Positions 5,293-6,098 of a stretch of 6,098 nt of DNA are shown one piece after another; position 1 is the stretch's first letter, and each line of letters begins with the position of its first letter. Location of the stretch: NCBI GenBank assembly GCA_964458835.1, contig CAYWKV010000177.1:1-6098 (forward strand), given 5' to 3'. The notes under the pieces are model-generated. The model searched no databases. It saw only the letters and a program-made list of their open reading frames with translations, and had not been told where the DNA came from. The translations under genes and the position numbers were made by a program. The DNA comes from JAHJQQ01 sp964458835 (GTDB lineage Bacteria; Pseudomonadota; Gammaproteobacteria; Thiohalobacterales; Thiohalobacteraceae).

Positions 5293-6098
5293 ATGAGCGC
5301 ACCCCACAAACCCCGTCGAGCCGCGCACACCACCCGGCGCGCCCCGAAGAAGACCGCCACCCCGCACGGCACCAAGCCCGGTGCGTCCGCGCCGCCCGAA
5401 GCCGCGCGCCGCGAGTTGAAGTATTTCGGCGTCGCCGCCTGCCTCGCCCTGTGGCGGGCGCGACCGCACGACGTCATCCGCATCTATCTGGAGGAGAGCC
5501 TGATCCCGCAGTTCGCGGAAATGCTGCGCTGGGCGGCGGCCAAGCGCCGTGCCTATCACATCGTCAGCGCCGTGGACCTGGAGCGGCTGACCGAATCGAT
5601 CCACCATCAGGGCGTGTGCGTGCTCGCGCGCGAGCGTTCGCCGCTGGAGTTCAACGACCTGCTGGGTCTGGTGAAGGAACGGCGGGGGCCGCAGCTGCTC
5701 GCCTATCTCGACGGCGTGGAGAATCCGCACAACCTCGGCGCCATCGTGCGCAGCTGCGCGCACTTCGGCGTGCGTTTCATCCTCGGCGCCGAGGGTCGTC
5801 TGCCGCGGCTGTCGCCATCGGCCTGCCGGGTCGCCGAGGGCGGCGCCGAACAGGTCGGCATCGTGCGCCTGCGCCAGGCGGCGCGGCAGCTCAAGCAGCT
5901 GCAGGAACTCGGCTTCCAGGCCGTCGCCACCGCCGGCGGACGCGGTGCGCCGCTGTATCAGCATACCTTCGCGCCGCGCACGATCCTGATCGTCGGCGCG
6001 GAGCAGCACGGCGTGTCGGCGCCGATCTTCGAGCTCGCCGACCGCACCCTGCGCATCCCCGGCACCGGCGCGGTGGAGAGTCTGAACGTCTCCGTCGC
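5293..6098 (+). CDS. yfiF: SpoU/TrmH-family RNA methyltransferase, YfiF-like (partial, 3' end missing)
   Basis: The frame opens at ATG 5293 and is still open at the window edge, giving 268 codons plus two bases. Residues 1-40 are basic and rich in Ala, Pro and Lys, probably disordered and RNA-binding. Residues 41 to about 115 fit the SpoU substrate-binding domain (ELKYFGVAACLAL start, RRAYHIVSAVDLERL, HHQGVCVL). From about 134 comes the SAM-dependent, knotted SpoU methylase domain: motif 1 NPHNLGAIVRSCAHFGV (144-160, with Asn147 and Arg153), AEGGAEQV (181-188), motif 2 ILIVGAEQHGVS (231-242), and motif 3 starting at LRIPGTGAVESLNVSV (253-268), where the window stops. It resembles E. coli YfiF (345 residues) more than TrmH or RlmB, notably in SCAHFGV and AEGGAE. 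The family 2'-O-methylates rRNA or tRNA; the target of YfiF is not known to me. GGAAC at 5284-5288 is a weak ribosome binding site. About 20 or more residues are probably missing at the C terminus. Confidence 0.92.
   Translation, partial: MSAPHKPRRAAHTTRRAPKKTATPHGTKPGASAPPEAARRELKYFGVAACLALWRARPHDVIRIYLEESLIPQFAEMLRWAAAKRRAYHIVSAVDLERLTESIHHQGVCVLARERSPLEFNDLLGLVKERRGPQLLAYLDGVENPHNLGAIVRSCAHFGVRFILGAEGRLPRLSPSACRVAEGGAEQVGIVRLRQAARQLKQLQELGFQAVATAGGRGAPLYQHTFAPRTILIVGAEQHGVSAPIFELADRTLRIPGTGAVESLNVSV

Noticed and set aside
5239..6009. Minus-strand 256-codon frame opposite yfiF
   Set aside because: The plus strand encodes all the SpoU methylase motifs in order; the antisense frame has no recognisable motif and begins inside the methylase domain.

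Overview
The window is GC-rich DNA (roughly two thirds G+C by eye) and most likely comes from a high-GC gammaproteobacterium. The evidence is a YcgL-domain gene (a family essentially confined to Gammaproteobacteria), YjjV-like and YfiF-like genes that closely resemble their E. coli counterparts, and a REP-type palindrome of the GTAGGAGCGGGCT kind common in gammaproteobacterial intergenic DNA. I cannot name a genus.

Layout, left to right. Positions 1-562 contain no protein gene I can support. An AT-rich promoter-like patch (about 88-145) precedes about 260 nt of GC-rich sequence with several local hairpins, ending in a textbook rho-independent terminator (408-436). This may be a small RNA gene or an attenuated leader. 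A 631-residue exported protein (563-2458, +) follows. Its C-terminal domain is an SLT-type lytic transglycosylase and its first 480 or so residues are unrecognised. Two genes on the minus strand, a YjjV-like TatD-family metal hydrolase (2753-3526) and a small YcgL protein (2482-2730, GTG start), lie 22 nt apart, look like an operon, and converge on the transglycosylase gene with a 23-nt gap. Next comes a 556-nt intergenic region mostly filled by a 481-bp MITE-like element with perfect 73-bp inverted arms. It lies between the diverging yjjV and GH17 genes. The GH17 gene (4092-5048, +) encodes a lipoprotein with both catalytic glutamates. It is followed by a REP/BIME palindrome (5121-5241), then the first 268 codons of a YfiF-like SpoU/TrmH RNA methyltransferase that runs off the right edge.

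The genes do not form one pathway. Two products act in the envelope (transglycosylase on peptidoglycan, GH17 lipoprotein presumably on beta-1,3-glucan-type sugar). The others are housekeeping-type cytoplasmic proteins. I see no CRISPR array, tRNA, rRNA, transposase or defence system. The items most worth a second look are the structured, terminated unit before the transglycosylase gene, the large unrecognised N-terminal region of that protein, the nested inverted-repeat element, and a possible leaderless yjjV transcript.
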